DNA of 64,000 bases, taken from assembly GCA_937872225.1 (NCBI GenBank), contig CALMRZ010000046.1:62001-126000 (forward strand), read 5' to 3'. This document shows positions 11,193 to 19,206 of this stretch, one piece after another (position 1 is the stretch's first letter; each line of letters begins with the position of its first letter). The translations under genes and the position numbers were made by a program. The DNA is from an uncultured Spirochaetota bacterium (GTDB lineage: Bacteria; Spirochaetota; UBA4802; UBA5550). Under the pieces are notes generated by a model. That model worked only from the letters and a program-made list of their open reading frames with translations, was not told the origin of the DNA and made no database searches.

Positions 11193-11244
11193 TATCTACA
11201 ATACGAGCACGGATCTGTCAAGAAATAAACTGACATGTCAGTTT
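11193..11244 (-). promoter_or_regulatory. Promoter and 18-base palindrome before the START-domain gene
   Basis: Minus-strand TTGACA (11221-11216), a 17-base spacer and TAGATA (11198-11193) give a near-consensus promoter about 165 bases before the gene. Just upstream of the -35 box AAACTGACATGTCAGTTT (11227-11244) is a perfect 18-base palindrome. A partial copy (AAACTGACAT) lies at 11092-11101, inside the leader. The palindrome is a strong operator candidate. Confidence 0.65.
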
Positions 11245-11485
11245 TAATTAATTTTCCAAATATTATGGCGCATGACGGGCTGCGGACTATCCCCCCTGCC
11301 TTCAGTTAAGCGAGTTCGCTGATTGGCCTGTACGGCAGGTCGTGGGCTTCAGCAACGGACCGGTAGGTCACTACCCAGCCGGTCGTATTGACACCGTGGG
11401 ACATTGCAACTATTCCTGTCAGGAAGGTAAAAACTATGACGGCACATGGAGCGGAAAAAAACAACCGGAACGTCAAGGCTGCCGC

Positions 11486-11830
11486 ATGAGGAAAAAGGCC
11501 GGGATGGCTATGGTCTCAGTTGAGCAATGCAATTCTTATTATCCCGATAAAACACACTATGCCCTTCAGAAATCCCTCCAGTACATCAGGTTTAATCCTC
11601 CCCGGGGCAGAAAGGTGCTCCTGAAGCCGAATATTATTGGACAGAATACCCCGGAACAGGCAACAACGACCCATCCGGGGATCATTGATGCCGTGTGCCG
11701 CTATTTCTCGAAACATGGCTGCAGCATTAGCATCGGGGTTTCTTGGGCCTTTTGCCAGGGAGCCATAACCCTCAGGGAAAGCGCCGCAAACATGCTGATG
11801 CGAGGCATGCGGCATATCCTGAAGCTGTAG
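11486..11830 (+). pseudogene. Truncated DUF362-family gene
   Basis: The frame encodes about 114 residues matching only the N-terminal part of DUF362 proteins: KVLLKPNIIGQNTPEQATTTHPGIIDAV is the typical start of the domain, and SIGVSWAFCQGAITLRES matches the following SAFYQG-like block. The match then stops at a premature end; full family members exceed 300 residues and no continuation is visible in other frames before the next gene. The upstream 140 bases also look degraded. I read this as a remnant. Confidence 0.65.
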
Positions 11831-11851
11831 TGCCGGACAGACGATGCACAC

Positions 11852-12517
11852 CTATATCATGGAAAAATAGTAGTTCTCGATCATCTCGAAGTTCTTTTTC
11901 ACGGCCTTGGCGCCGGTAATGATGTTCATGTGCCCGGGGAGAAGATATTCTATGTCAAGTTTCGATATCCGCTTGATGCTTTCTATCAGCTTGTTGCCGT
12001 CGCCGCCGGGGAAATCGACCCTTCCGACGCTCTGCTCGAACACGACGTCCCCGCAGACAAGGGTCTTTTTCTCTTTCCAGTACATGCATAGGGAGCCCGG
12101 AGAATGCCCCGGCGTGTGGTATATCTCAAGGTCGGTGCCGGCCACGTTCCAGACCCCTTCCTTCATGACGAGGTTGAACTCGAGCTTCGGAAAGGTCATT
12201 CCGAACATCTGGAAGAACTGCGGTCCCAGCTGGTTGTAAAAGGCTATCTCCTCCTCGTGCATGCCGATGGGGATTTTTTTGGACGCTAAATCGAGGGAGC
12301 CCTCGAAATGATCGGGATGGCAGTGGGTGTTGATGCAATACTTTATGTCCTTCGGGTTGAGGCCGTCTTTTTTCATTTCCTCAAACCGCATGTCAAGGTA
12401 GTTCTTAAGTCCCGGGTCGAAAAGAATATTGAGGGGTTCGCCGAAATAGAACATATTGGCATTATTGACAAAATATCCTTTCCATACGTACGAGTATACG
12501 CCGTCACACACTTTCAT
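11852..12517 (-). CDS. MBL-fold metallo-hydrolase
   Basis: A 221-residue metallo-beta-lactamase-fold hydrolase of the glyoxalase-II-like type. Metal motifs are THCHPDHFEG, HTPGHSPGSL, CGDVVF and LLPGHMN, giving a complete binuclear zinc site. No signal peptide. AAGGAG is seven bases before the ATG, which overlaps the glycosylase stop by four bases (ATGA), so the two are co-translated. The substrate is unknown; thioester or similar hydrolysis is typical of the subgroup. Confidence 0.88.
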   Translation of the reverse strand: MKVCDGVYSYVWKGYFVNNANMFYFGEPLNILFDPGLKNYLDMRFEEMKKDGLNPKDIKYCINTHCHPDHFEGSLDLASKKIPIGMHEEEIAFYNQLGPQFFQMFGMTFPKLEFNLVMKEGVWNVAGTDLEIYHTPGHSPGSLCMYWKEKKTLVCGDVVFEQSVGRVDFPGGDGNKLIESIKRISKLDIEYLLPGHMNIITGAKAVKKNFEMIENYYFSMI

Positions 12518-13140
12518 TCTGGTTCTCCTTTGGTTTGTTTAGGTACCGGCCGTCCAAGCTTTGCCAGCACTTTTTTAATGTCGTTCCATACCTCGCGCCG
12601 CAGGGGGCTGGCCTCGCCTCCGTTCCTCAGGATGTAACTGGGATGGTAGGTCGGCATGACCGGGATGCCGCAAAATTCGCCCCACCTGCCCCGGATCGCC
12701 GTGATGCCCCTGGCGGTGCCCAGGAGGAATTTCGCCGAAGGGCTCCCCAGGGCCACGATGACACGGGGCCGTATGATCTCCACCTGCCGCCTGATATAGG
12801 GCGAGCAGGCCGTCAGTTCGTCCCTGTCCGGCGGGCGGTCCCGCTCCATTTTCATGTCCACCGTGGGCCTGCATTTAACCAGGTTCGCGATAAACACGCC
12901 TGACCGGGGCATACCCATGCCAAGCTCTATGATCCTGGTAAGGAGCTCTCCCGCACGGCCGACAAAGGGCCGACCGGAAAGGTCTTCCTGCCTCCCGGGA
13001 CCCTCGCCTATGAACATGACCTCCCCGTCGGGGTCACCTTCGCCGAAAACGGTATTTGTGCGGGTGACGGCGAGCCGGCACCCGGTGCAACGCTCAACCC
13101 GGTCTTTCAACTCCTGAAGCATACGCTCTTTGGATTCCAT
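12514..13140 (-). CDS. Uracil-DNA glycosylase, family 4 (iron-sulfur)
   Basis: A 208-residue base-excision repair enzyme that removes uracil from DNA. It shows the family-4 features: Cys18, Cys21, Cys90 and Cys112 for a [4Fe-4S] cluster, the active-site block GEGPGRQED, and the late motif TYHPSYILR. It is the first gene of a two-gene transcript with the MBL hydrolase. TTGACA stands about 32 bases before the ATG on the minus strand, but no clear -10 box follows. Confidence 0.93.
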   Translation of the reverse strand: MESKERMLQELKDRVERCTGCRLAVTRTNTVFGEGDPDGEVMFIGEGPGRQEDLSGRPFVGRAGELLTRIIELGMGMPRSGVFIANLVKCRPTVDMKMERDRPPDRDELTACSPYIRRQVEIIRPRVIVALGSPSAKFLLGTARGITAIRGRWGEFCGIPVMPTYHPSYILRNGGEASPLRREVWNDIKKVLAKLGRPVPKQTKGEPE

Positions 13141-13329
13141 GGGTCAATGATCATAATTATTTTGTATTTGTCAAATCATCCTGTTTTCTGTAAGATGAAA
13201 AAATACCTGTTCTATTTCAGGATTGTCGTCTCTAACGGGCGGGAACCGCGGGGTGCTGACGATAATATTCACCCGTTCCCCGCATCTTTTTGTTGAAACT
13301 GTTTTAAAAATACCTGGGGGAGAAAAACA

Positions 13330-13665
13330 ATGAATTATTTTGATTCTTTTTTGACCAAGGGCGGCGTTAATCCACTGAAGGGATTCATCATCAAAGAGGC
13401 TCATCTGGACAACGTGATGGTTACCTGGGTTGAAATGCAGCCCGGTTCTGTTCTGCCGGAACACAGCCATGACCATGAGCAGATCAGTCTGGTCGTTGAC
13501 GGAGCTCTTGAGCTGACCGTCGGAGGCGAGACAAAGCTGATGAAAAAGGGCGATGTGGCGGTTGTTCCCTCCAATGTTCTCCACGGCGGACGGGTCCTGG
13601 ACGAATTCACCGTCGCCATTGACGCCTGGAACCCAGTCAGGGAGGATTATCTGTATAAAAAATGA
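13330..13665 (+). CDS. Small cupin-domain protein
   Basis: A 111-residue single cupin. The metal motif is visible as PEHSHDHEQIS (His, His, Glu) with the second motif's histidine in PSNVLHGG. Such proteins bind a divalent metal and act as small sensors or dioxygenase-like enzymes; the substrate is unknown. GGGGGAG precedes the ATG. Its stop overlaps the rhomboid start by four bases. Confidence 0.85.
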   Translation: MNYFDSFLTKGGVNPLKGFIIKEAHLDNVMVTWVEMQPGSVLPEHSHDHEQISLVVDGALELTVGGETKLMKKGDVAVVPSNVLHGGRVLDEFTVAIDAWNPVREDYLYKK

Positions 13666-14318
13666 ACGAAGAAGACGAGGATTATTATCCGGACCCCGAG
13701 GATTTCAAGGAGGAGCCACGGCGGCCCCCGGGTCCCCTGGCGCATTTCCCGTCATTGCGCCACGGGGTCCCGGCGGTTATATCATTTTTCGTGTGCTATC
13801 TGGCCACGGTGGCGTATTCACGGTATCCTGTCGGAGAATATCTCTGGGTGAACGGCAGCTCTGTTTTTGGGGGCCATGAATACTGGAGGCTGCTCACCGC
13901 TATTGTTACCCATACCGATCTTTCGCACCTGCTCGCCAATGCCCTGATAGTACTCGTCTTCGGCTGGATGCTGAAGGCCTACTTCGGTTGGATCGTTTTT
14001 CCTTTTATTTCTATAGCTGTCGGCCTGATAACAAATACCATTACCATTGCCATGTATGCTCCGGGGATAAAGCTGCTGGGCGCTTCCGGCATGGCCTACG
14101 GCATGGTGTCCCTGTGGCTTGTTTTCTACCTGCGTCATGATGTGGACCACAGGGTCCCGGTCCGCCTGGTGAGGGCCGTCGGGTTTGCCCTGGTCATGAT
14201 GTTCCCGACAACTTTTGATCCCCGGGTCAGTTACCTGTCCCATGCCGTCGGCTTCGGCGTCGGGCTTGCCGCAGGGTTCATCCTTCTGCCGTTTATTACC
14301 GTCCGGGAGCCAGCCTGA
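13662..14318 (+). CDS. Rhomboid-family intramembrane serine protease
   Basis: A 218-residue membrane protein with an acidic cytoplasmic N-terminus (about 1-35) and six predicted helices. It holds the rhomboid hallmarks: EYWRLLTAIVTHTDLSHLLAN, the catalytic serine in LLGASGMAYG and the catalytic histidine in YLSHAVGFGVG. It should cleave membrane-protein substrates within the bilayer. Start codon overlaps the cupin stop (ATGA). A second rhomboid lies at 53778-54338. Confidence 0.9.
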   Translation: MNEEDEDYYPDPEDFKEEPRRPPGPLAHFPSLRHGVPAVISFFVCYLATVAYSRYPVGEYLWVNGSSVFGGHEYWRLLTAIVTHTDLSHLLANALIVLVFGWMLKAYFGWIVFPFISIAVGLITNTITIAMYAPGIKLLGASGMAYGMVSLWLVFYLRHDVDHRVPVRLVRAVGFALVMMFPTTFDPRVSYLSHAVGFGVGLAAGFILLPFITVREPA

Positions 14319-14434
14319 TTATGCCCCAGAAAAAGTTCTTGTAAAAAAACCTGGATATTCTCGATTTAAAGTCATGCGTGGTTTTACCATGCGCCCTCTG
14401 CTGGTAACGATTATCTTGGTTTGCGGAGCGACTC

Positions 14435-15454
14435 ATGTACGGTGAAATGCACCTGTCACGCCGGGAATTGCGGTCCTGCATGGACCTGGGAAAAGCGTTG
14501 ACCTCGGAACTGGACCAGAACAGGCTTTTCGGAACGATTCTCAAAAAACTCTCAGATCTGATCCCGGCAGACATCTGGTCCCTCCTCCTGGTGGAGCGCG
14601 AGAGGAACGAGCTTGTTTTCAAGGTGAGCGTTGATCTGGATATCAAGGAATTCAAGGACGTCCGCATCGGCATGGGCCAGGGCATAGCGGGACAGGTGGC
14701 CCTCACCCAGGTCCCCATGGTGGTTGATGACGTTAAAACCTGCAAGTACTTCAATGAACAGATAGACCTCATGTCCGGCAAGGTCACCAAATCGGTAATG
14801 TGCGTGCCCCTCATTTTCGGCAGCCAGACCGTGGGTGTCATCGAGGCCATAAATCCGTACAAGACCAACAAGAAGGCCCTGTCGCTGTTGATGTTCGTGG
14901 CGGATTATGCCGCAATCGCGGTTGAAAACACCCGGAGATACCATTACATACAATCCCTTGCCAACAAGGACAACCTGACGGGACTGTACAACACCCGCTA
15001 TTTATACAACAAGCTCAATGAATTGTTTGAAGTCAGCAGGGTTTCAGGGGAGCCCCTGGGGCTTATTTTCATGGACCTTGACAACTTCAAAAGGGTTGTC
15101 GATGCCCATGGACACCTGAACGGCAGCCAGGCCATACAGGAAGTGGCCCATACCATCAGGGATTGCCTCGGGGAACCGTCATTCGCCGTCAGCTATGGCG
15201 GTGATGAATTCGTCATTGTCCTTCCACGCCATGACAAGAAAGCGGCCATTCAGAAAGCCGAGGAGATACGGGCTCTGATGGATAAGACCGTGTATCTTTC
15301 AAACCGGGGGATAAATGCGCGGTTGAGCGCCAGTTTCGGAGTGGCATCGTATCCGGAAGACGCGACGAACATAACGCGGCTTCTGTCTGTTGCCGATAAG
15401 GCAATGTTCAGCATCAAGGACAGGGGCAAACACGCAGTGGGCACGCTGTTCTAA
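14435..15454 (+). CDS. GAF-GGDEF diguanylate cyclase
   Basis: A 339-residue cytoplasmic signalling protein. An N-terminal GAF sensor domain (about 10-165) is followed by a GGDEF domain starting at NKDNLTGLYN. The GGDEF motif (SYGGDEFVIV) and the metal aspartate in FMDLDNFK are intact, so cyclic-di-GMP synthesis is predicted. The inhibitory RxxD site is absent. The usual N-D-x-x-G-H-x-x-G-D stretch reads VDAHGHLNGS, a mild divergence. GGAG lies six bases before the ATG. The ligand of the GAF domain is unknown. Confidence 0.9.
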   Translation: MYGEMHLSRRELRSCMDLGKALTSELDQNRLFGTILKKLSDLIPADIWSLLLVERERNELVFKVSVDLDIKEFKDVRIGMGQGIAGQVALTQVPMVVDDVKTCKYFNEQIDLMSGKVTKSVMCVPLIFGSQTVGVIEAINPYKTNKKALSLLMFVADYAAIAVENTRRYHYIQSLANKDNLTGLYNTRYLYNKLNELFEVSRVSGEPLGLIFMDLDNFKRVVDAHGHLNGSQAIQEVAHTIRDCLGEPSFAVSYGGDEFVIVLPRHDKKAAIQKAEEIRALMDKTVYLSNRGINARLSASFGVASYPEDATNITRLLSVADKAMFSIKDRGKHAVGTLF

Positions 15455-15474
15455 AAGTTAAGTCCAGCCTGATA

Positions 15475-16050
15475 TTAACTATTTTTGTATTTCTCGATGT
15501 TTTTCTCGTCAACGAGAAGCACTGCTGCGGAAATGACAGTGGTCCAGAGGCCGTGTTTGTTCCCTTCCGCTGACTGGCTTATGTTGCGCGTTTTGAATAT
15601 GTGGCCGCTGGCACGGTAAACCTGCTTTCTTTCGTCCCAGGCCTGGTCGGAATCAAAGGGGATGCCCAGTGTTGAAGCGAGCATCGTCGCAGCAAGGTCC
15701 TCGGCGAAATCGCCGGACAATTTTGCGACTTCTCCGAAGGAATGGTGCTCTGAAAGGTACCCGTAGTTTTCCTGGTCCCGGGGCATCGCGATGCCTATTG
15801 CCGCTGAGACAAGCCTGTTCGGTTCATTGGTTTCGTTTCGCGCCATGACGCAGAAGGTGATCTGGCCCGGATGGAGCAGTTTGATGCCTTCTTTCTGCGG
15901 GATAATTTTACACTTCGGCGGCAAAATGCTTGAAACATACACGAGATTGCATTTTTCAATGCCGGCATTTCTCAATGCAAGCTCAAATGAAGAAAGCTTA
16001 TTCTTATGGACACCCACGCCTTTTGTCAGAAACAATTTATTTGGTACCAT
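15475..16050 (-). CDS. Pyruvoyl-dependent arginine decarboxylase
   Basis: A 191-residue PvlArgDC, which converts arginine to agmatine and CO2. The proenzyme cleaves itself at a serine to form a pyruvoyl cofactor; the site is visible as [12 protein letters not shown], at about residue 41. The preceding [24 protein letters not shown] and the later [25 protein letters not shown] are typical. It feeds polyamine synthesis or acid resistance. No other polyamine gene is adjacent. Confidence 0.92.
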   Translation of the reverse strand: MVPNKLFLTKGVGVHKNKLSSFELALRNAGIEKCNLVYVSSILPPKCKIIPQKEGIKLLHPGQITFCVMARNETNEPNRLVSAAIGIAMPRDQENYGYLSEHHSFGEVAKLSGDFAEDLAATMLASTLGIPFDSDQAWDERKQVYRASGHIFKTRNISQSAEGNKHGLWTTVISAAVLLVDEKNIEKYKNS

Positions 16051-16078
16051 ACCGCCTCGTACAATACTATAATGATAA

Positions 16079-16107
16079 AAATTATTTTATGTCGCTCTAA
16101 ATGACAA
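16079..16107 (-). promoter_or_regulatory. Promoter of the arginine decarboxylase gene
   Basis: Minus-strand TTGTCA (16107-16102), a 17-base spacer and TAATTT (16084-16079) lie about 30 bases before the start codon in an AT-rich stretch. Confidence 0.5.
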
Positions 16108-16292
16108 GAAGTTTTTTGCTTAGTTAAGGTTAACCGCCATATTTTTTGATTTTATCCGCGGCCGGCATGAAGCCTCAACGGAACAGGAACAGCGCCCTCC
16201 GGTGACGTGCTAGTAAAACCTTGAAACAGGGATCAATTTTTTTAAATCTTAAAATATGACAAGAAAAAAATGGTGCGGGGGTATTTTTTTAA

Positions 16293-16943
16293 TCATTTAA
16301 TGGGGATCTTGAGAACCGCGGTCGTTTTGTTGTTTTCCGATGTTATGATAAAATCTGAATCGCTTCCGCCCATGCTCCTGAGCATCATGGAAATAAGGAT
16401 GAGGCCGAGGCCGGCGCCTTCATCTATTTCTGTGCTGACTTCATCATCATTTTCCGCGAAATATTCTGTAATATCATTGTACCGGCTGGCGCATTTGAGT
16501 TTGTTATGGACCGTTGTTTTTTCCCGATCGGTCATTTCAACGGGATTGGTGACCGTTATATCCAGGCAGGTCGGCCCCGACTGTATGCTGACCTCCGCTT
16601 TCATGTCCGCAGCACGGGCCAACCGTTCCAGGCTCGCCGCGTTCTCCCGGCTCAATTCCAGCTTGAAGAGCTTGAGGGCCATTTCATATTCCAGGACGTT
16701 TTCAGAGGCATTTTTTGAAGAATACCCTTCGAAATAGATGTTCTTGAAATTTGCCTTGACGGCGTTTATTACGAGTTCCTTCAGGCACGTGTACACGGGT
16801 GGCATCATATCGAGCTTATTGTATTTCTTGAAAATAAGCGAGAGCACTTCTTTCATGCGGGTTTCCACATAATCGCTTACCGAATAGGCAAAAATCTTTA
16901 TTTTTTTATTTTGCAATACCGCTTGTTCAAGAGTCATTTCCAT
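16293..16943 (-). CDS. HATPase-domain protein (histidine-kinase-like ATP-binding)
   Basis: A 216-residue soluble protein with a GHKL ATP-binding domain. The N-box is CLKELVINAVKAN and the G-box is DEGAGLGLILISMMLRSMGG. There is no phospho-acceptor histidine domain or membrane segment, so it is not a full histidine kinase; anti-sigma-factor-like kinases and CheA-like regulators share this minimal form. AGGTG stands before the ATG at 16943. The partner is unknown. Confidence 0.8.
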   Translation of the reverse strand: MEMTLEQAVLQNKKIKIFAYSVSDYVETRMKEVLSLIFKKYNKLDMMPPVYTCLKELVINAVKANFKNIYFEGYSSKNASENVLEYEMALKLFKLELSRENAASLERLARAADMKAEVSIQSGPTCLDITVTNPVEMTDREKTTVHNKLKCASRYNDITEYFAENDDEVSTEIDEGAGLGLILISMMLRSMGGSDSDFIITSENNKTTAVLKIPIK

Positions 16944-17279
16944 AAACTGCACCTGATGCCACACTGCAATGAAATGACGGTATTATCAAGCGAATTTATA
17001 TGGACAGAATCCATATTTTTACGGTAAACCATGGATGCGCTGATAACATGACCATTAAAGTTGTCATAATAATATGGGTTGTGTTAACGGAAAAAACTAA
17101 TGGCGGGGATTACGTTTTTTGAGGTCATTAAGTCAATGGGGTTCTTTGGTGTATATTTCATCCAAATTGTTCATTTAATTGCAATAAACCAGCTTCTATG
17201 AGAAAAATAATTTGATGATTGATATGTTTCACAACTATATTGGGCATGTTGCGTTATATTTCAATAGTCAAGGTATTCT
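16944..17279. other. Intergenic region between divergent genes
   Basis: An AT-rich stretch of about 340 bases between the minus-strand HATPase gene and the plus-strand EcsC gene. It holds an inverted repeat with arms ATATGGA (16998-17004) and TCCATAT (17010-17016). I see no coding frame, RNA gene or clear promoter. Confidence 0.5.
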
Positions 17280-18188
17280 ATGAACCTCACTCATTATGAA
17301 CAAAGAGCACTGAAGGAAATCGAGGAATGGGAGACGGCAAAACCCGGCCTGGTTATTAAGACCATGGACGCCCTCGGCAGGCCAGTCACGGTCATTATGG
17401 AGAAAGTCCCCCGCCCCCTTCGAGGGACCGCTGAAAGGGCCGTCATGGGCTTCATGGAAATGCTCAAGGATATTTCGTACTGGACCTATTCCGAAAAAAG
17501 CATAATTAAAAAAGGCATGAATAACGGCCTGGATGTTTCAGCCGTTTCACATTTGGCGGGCCAGGACCTCGAAAAGCTGGACAGGCTGGCACGGAGGCAC
17601 TTTGCTTCCGCAAAGATAATCGCGGCCCTGGAGGGAGCCGGATGCGGTCTGGGCGGCCTCGCGCTGATCGCGGCCGATATCCCCGTGCTCATGGGAATCA
17701 TATTCCGGTCGATCCAGCAGATAGGGACCTGCTACGGCTTTCCCATGCAGGACCCATCGATGCTTCCGGTTGTCATGGGGATATACAATGCAGGTAGCGG
17801 CGAATCTGCGGCGGTGAAATCCGCCGCCCTGGCGGATATGCAGATCGCGGCCGCGACCATGGCGGGCAAAACGGCATATCTCAAGATGGCCGCGAAGACA
17901 AAGACAGCCATGGCGCTGCGGTTCATGGAGAACTCGGCGGGGTCTCTACCCTCCCGGATCGCCAAAAACATATCAAAAAGAAAACTGGGACAGGTGATCC
18001 CCGTGGTTGGCGCGGTCATCGGCGCAGGGTTCAATTACTGGCTCATGAGCCACACCCTGACGGCCGCCTACATGATTTTCAGGAAAATGCACCTTGAAAG
18101 AAAACAGGAGGCGGCCCCGAAACGGCCGGCCGGCAATCCGGCCATCGAGGCCGTGAAACGCCGTTTCAGGCTGCTCGGGGTCAGATAA
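17280..18188 (+). CDS. EcsC-family protein
   Basis: A 302-residue protein of the EcsC family. Family marks are the N-terminal YEQRALKEIEEW, the glycine-rich hydrophobic stretch GAGCGLGGLALIAADIPVLMGIIFRSIQQIGTCYGF (about 120-156) and a second one, GQVIPVVGAVIGAGFNYWL, near residue 240. These are probably membrane-associated helices. EcsC accompanies an ABC exporter in Bacillus, but no transporter is adjacent here. The biochemical role is unknown. AAGG lies seven bases before the ATG; the next gene starts seven bases after the stop. Confidence 0.85.
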   Translation: MNLTHYEQRALKEIEEWETAKPGLVIKTMDALGRPVTVIMEKVPRPLRGTAERAVMGFMEMLKDISYWTYSEKSIIKKGMNNGLDVSAVSHLAGQDLEKLDRLARRHFASAKIIAALEGAGCGLGGLALIAADIPVLMGIIFRSIQQIGTCYGFPMQDPSMLPVVMGIYNAGSGESAAVKSAALADMQIAAATMAGKTAYLKMAAKTKTAMALRFMENSAGSLPSRIAKNISKRKLGQVIPVVGAVIGAGFNYWLMSHTLTAAYMIFRKMHLERKQEAAPKRPAGNPAIEAVKRRFRLLGVR

Positions 18189-18194
18189 AGGGAG

Positions 18195-18773
18195 ATGGTT
18201 TACATCGTCGGCATAGATCATCTCGTCCAGTACAACGGCCCCGTGCCGGAAGAGATACGGTCGGAATTCAGGTCATATCTTGTGGCTACATGCCGTGAAC
18301 TGGAGATCAGGGTGCTGGCCGAGGAATTCAGCGAAGAAGCGTTGTATGACGTTTACCAGGCCAGCGCTGATACCGCGCAGGAGGCGGCCCGGGTCCTGGA
18401 CATAGAGCACCGGTATTGCGATCCCGGCAGTCAACAGCTTGCCGAACTGGGCATACCCTGCTTCGGGGATCTGCGGGAACAGGCTCGGATCGCGTTGAAC
18501 GCCCCTGCAGCGTATATACTCGATTATGGATTAAGGAAAAAAGTTATTGCCCGCGCCTCCGAAATGGCCAGGGCATACTGGCGCATCAGGGAACAATACT
18601 GGCTGGACAGGATCAGGGACATCCTGGACCTGAACGTACTTTTCATTTGCGGCCATGACCATGCAGTGCGGTTCAGGGATCTGCTTGTTGAACGGGGTCA
18701 CCGGTGCGCACTGGTAAACAGGTTCTGGAAAGAGGATGTTTTCTCCGAATATGGCAGACTTGGCCTGACATAA
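18195..18773 (+). CDS. Conserved hypothetical protein downstream of EcsC
   Basis: A 192-residue soluble protein I do not recognise by name. The N-terminus YIVGIDHLVQYNG and a middle alpha/beta pattern ending LNVLFICGHDHAVRFRDLL suggest a Rossmann-like fold with two strand-His segments (DH, HDH), hinting at metal or nucleotide handling, but no catalytic signature is complete. GGGAG is just upstream. It is co-transcribed with the EcsC gene. Confidence 0.65.
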   Translation: MVYIVGIDHLVQYNGPVPEEIRSEFRSYLVATCRELEIRVLAEEFSEEALYDVYQASADTAQEAARVLDIEHRYCDPGSQQLAELGIPCFGDLREQARIALNAPAAYILDYGLRKKVIARASEMARAYWRIREQYWLDRIRDILDLNVLFICGHDHAVRFRDLLVERGHRCALVNRFWKEDVFSEYGRLGLT

Positions 18774-18836
18774 GATGCGCCGGATAAACGCGACGATGCA
18801 ACAGAAATGAAGTCAATAAAATGACGAGGACAGGGT

Positions 18837-19001
18837 ATGGATTTTACGTCTGATCAAGTATCAAAGATCAATATCATTATCGAAAAGCTTTCCGCCGGGA
18901 ATCCTGATGTTAAGAATTCTCCCTCAACCAGGGTGATGGCCATTAACCTGCTTAACGCGTATGGATGGGACACTGACAAAACATTGAATTCCCTGAAGTG
19001 A
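18837..19001 (+). CDS. Small ORF, 54 residues
   Basis: ATG at 18837 (AGGACAGGGT before it) to TGA at 19001. The product is basic-neutral and mostly helical (residues such as SKINIIIEKLSAG and VMAINLLNAYGWD). The terminal YGWDTDKTLNSL resembles UBA-like or similar short helical turns, but I name no family. Length, Shine-Dalgarno-like bases and position after a co-directional gene support it. Confidence 0.5.
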   Translation: MDFTSDQVSKINIIIEKLSAGNPDVKNSPSTRVMAINLLNAYGWDTDKTLNSLK

Positions 19002-19129
19002 ACAGTAATTGGCCTATTATTCTACTTTTTTATTATAACAATAGCCGATCTTATTAACAGGAGGATGCTGTTTAACGGTTATACGGGTTTCATAATTATA
19101 ACCAAATTATAATATACAATAAATTATTA

Positions 19130-19160
19130 TTGACTCTATATTTAATTTGTTCTCTATAAT
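19130..19160 (+). promoter_or_regulatory. Possible promoter of the cyclase operon
   Basis: TATAAT at 19155-19160, with TTGACT at 19130-19135 at a long 19-base spacing, in a very AT-rich stretch 47 bases before the cyclase ATG. Confidence 0.45.
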
Positions 19161-19206
19161 AAAAAATAGGCTGTATTTGATTAAAAGAATAGTACATTGA
19201 AATGAT

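Noticed and set aside
13166-13177. LexA-like box before the uracil-DNA glycosylase
   Set aside because: The TTTG and CAAA halves are one or seven bases apart, not five.
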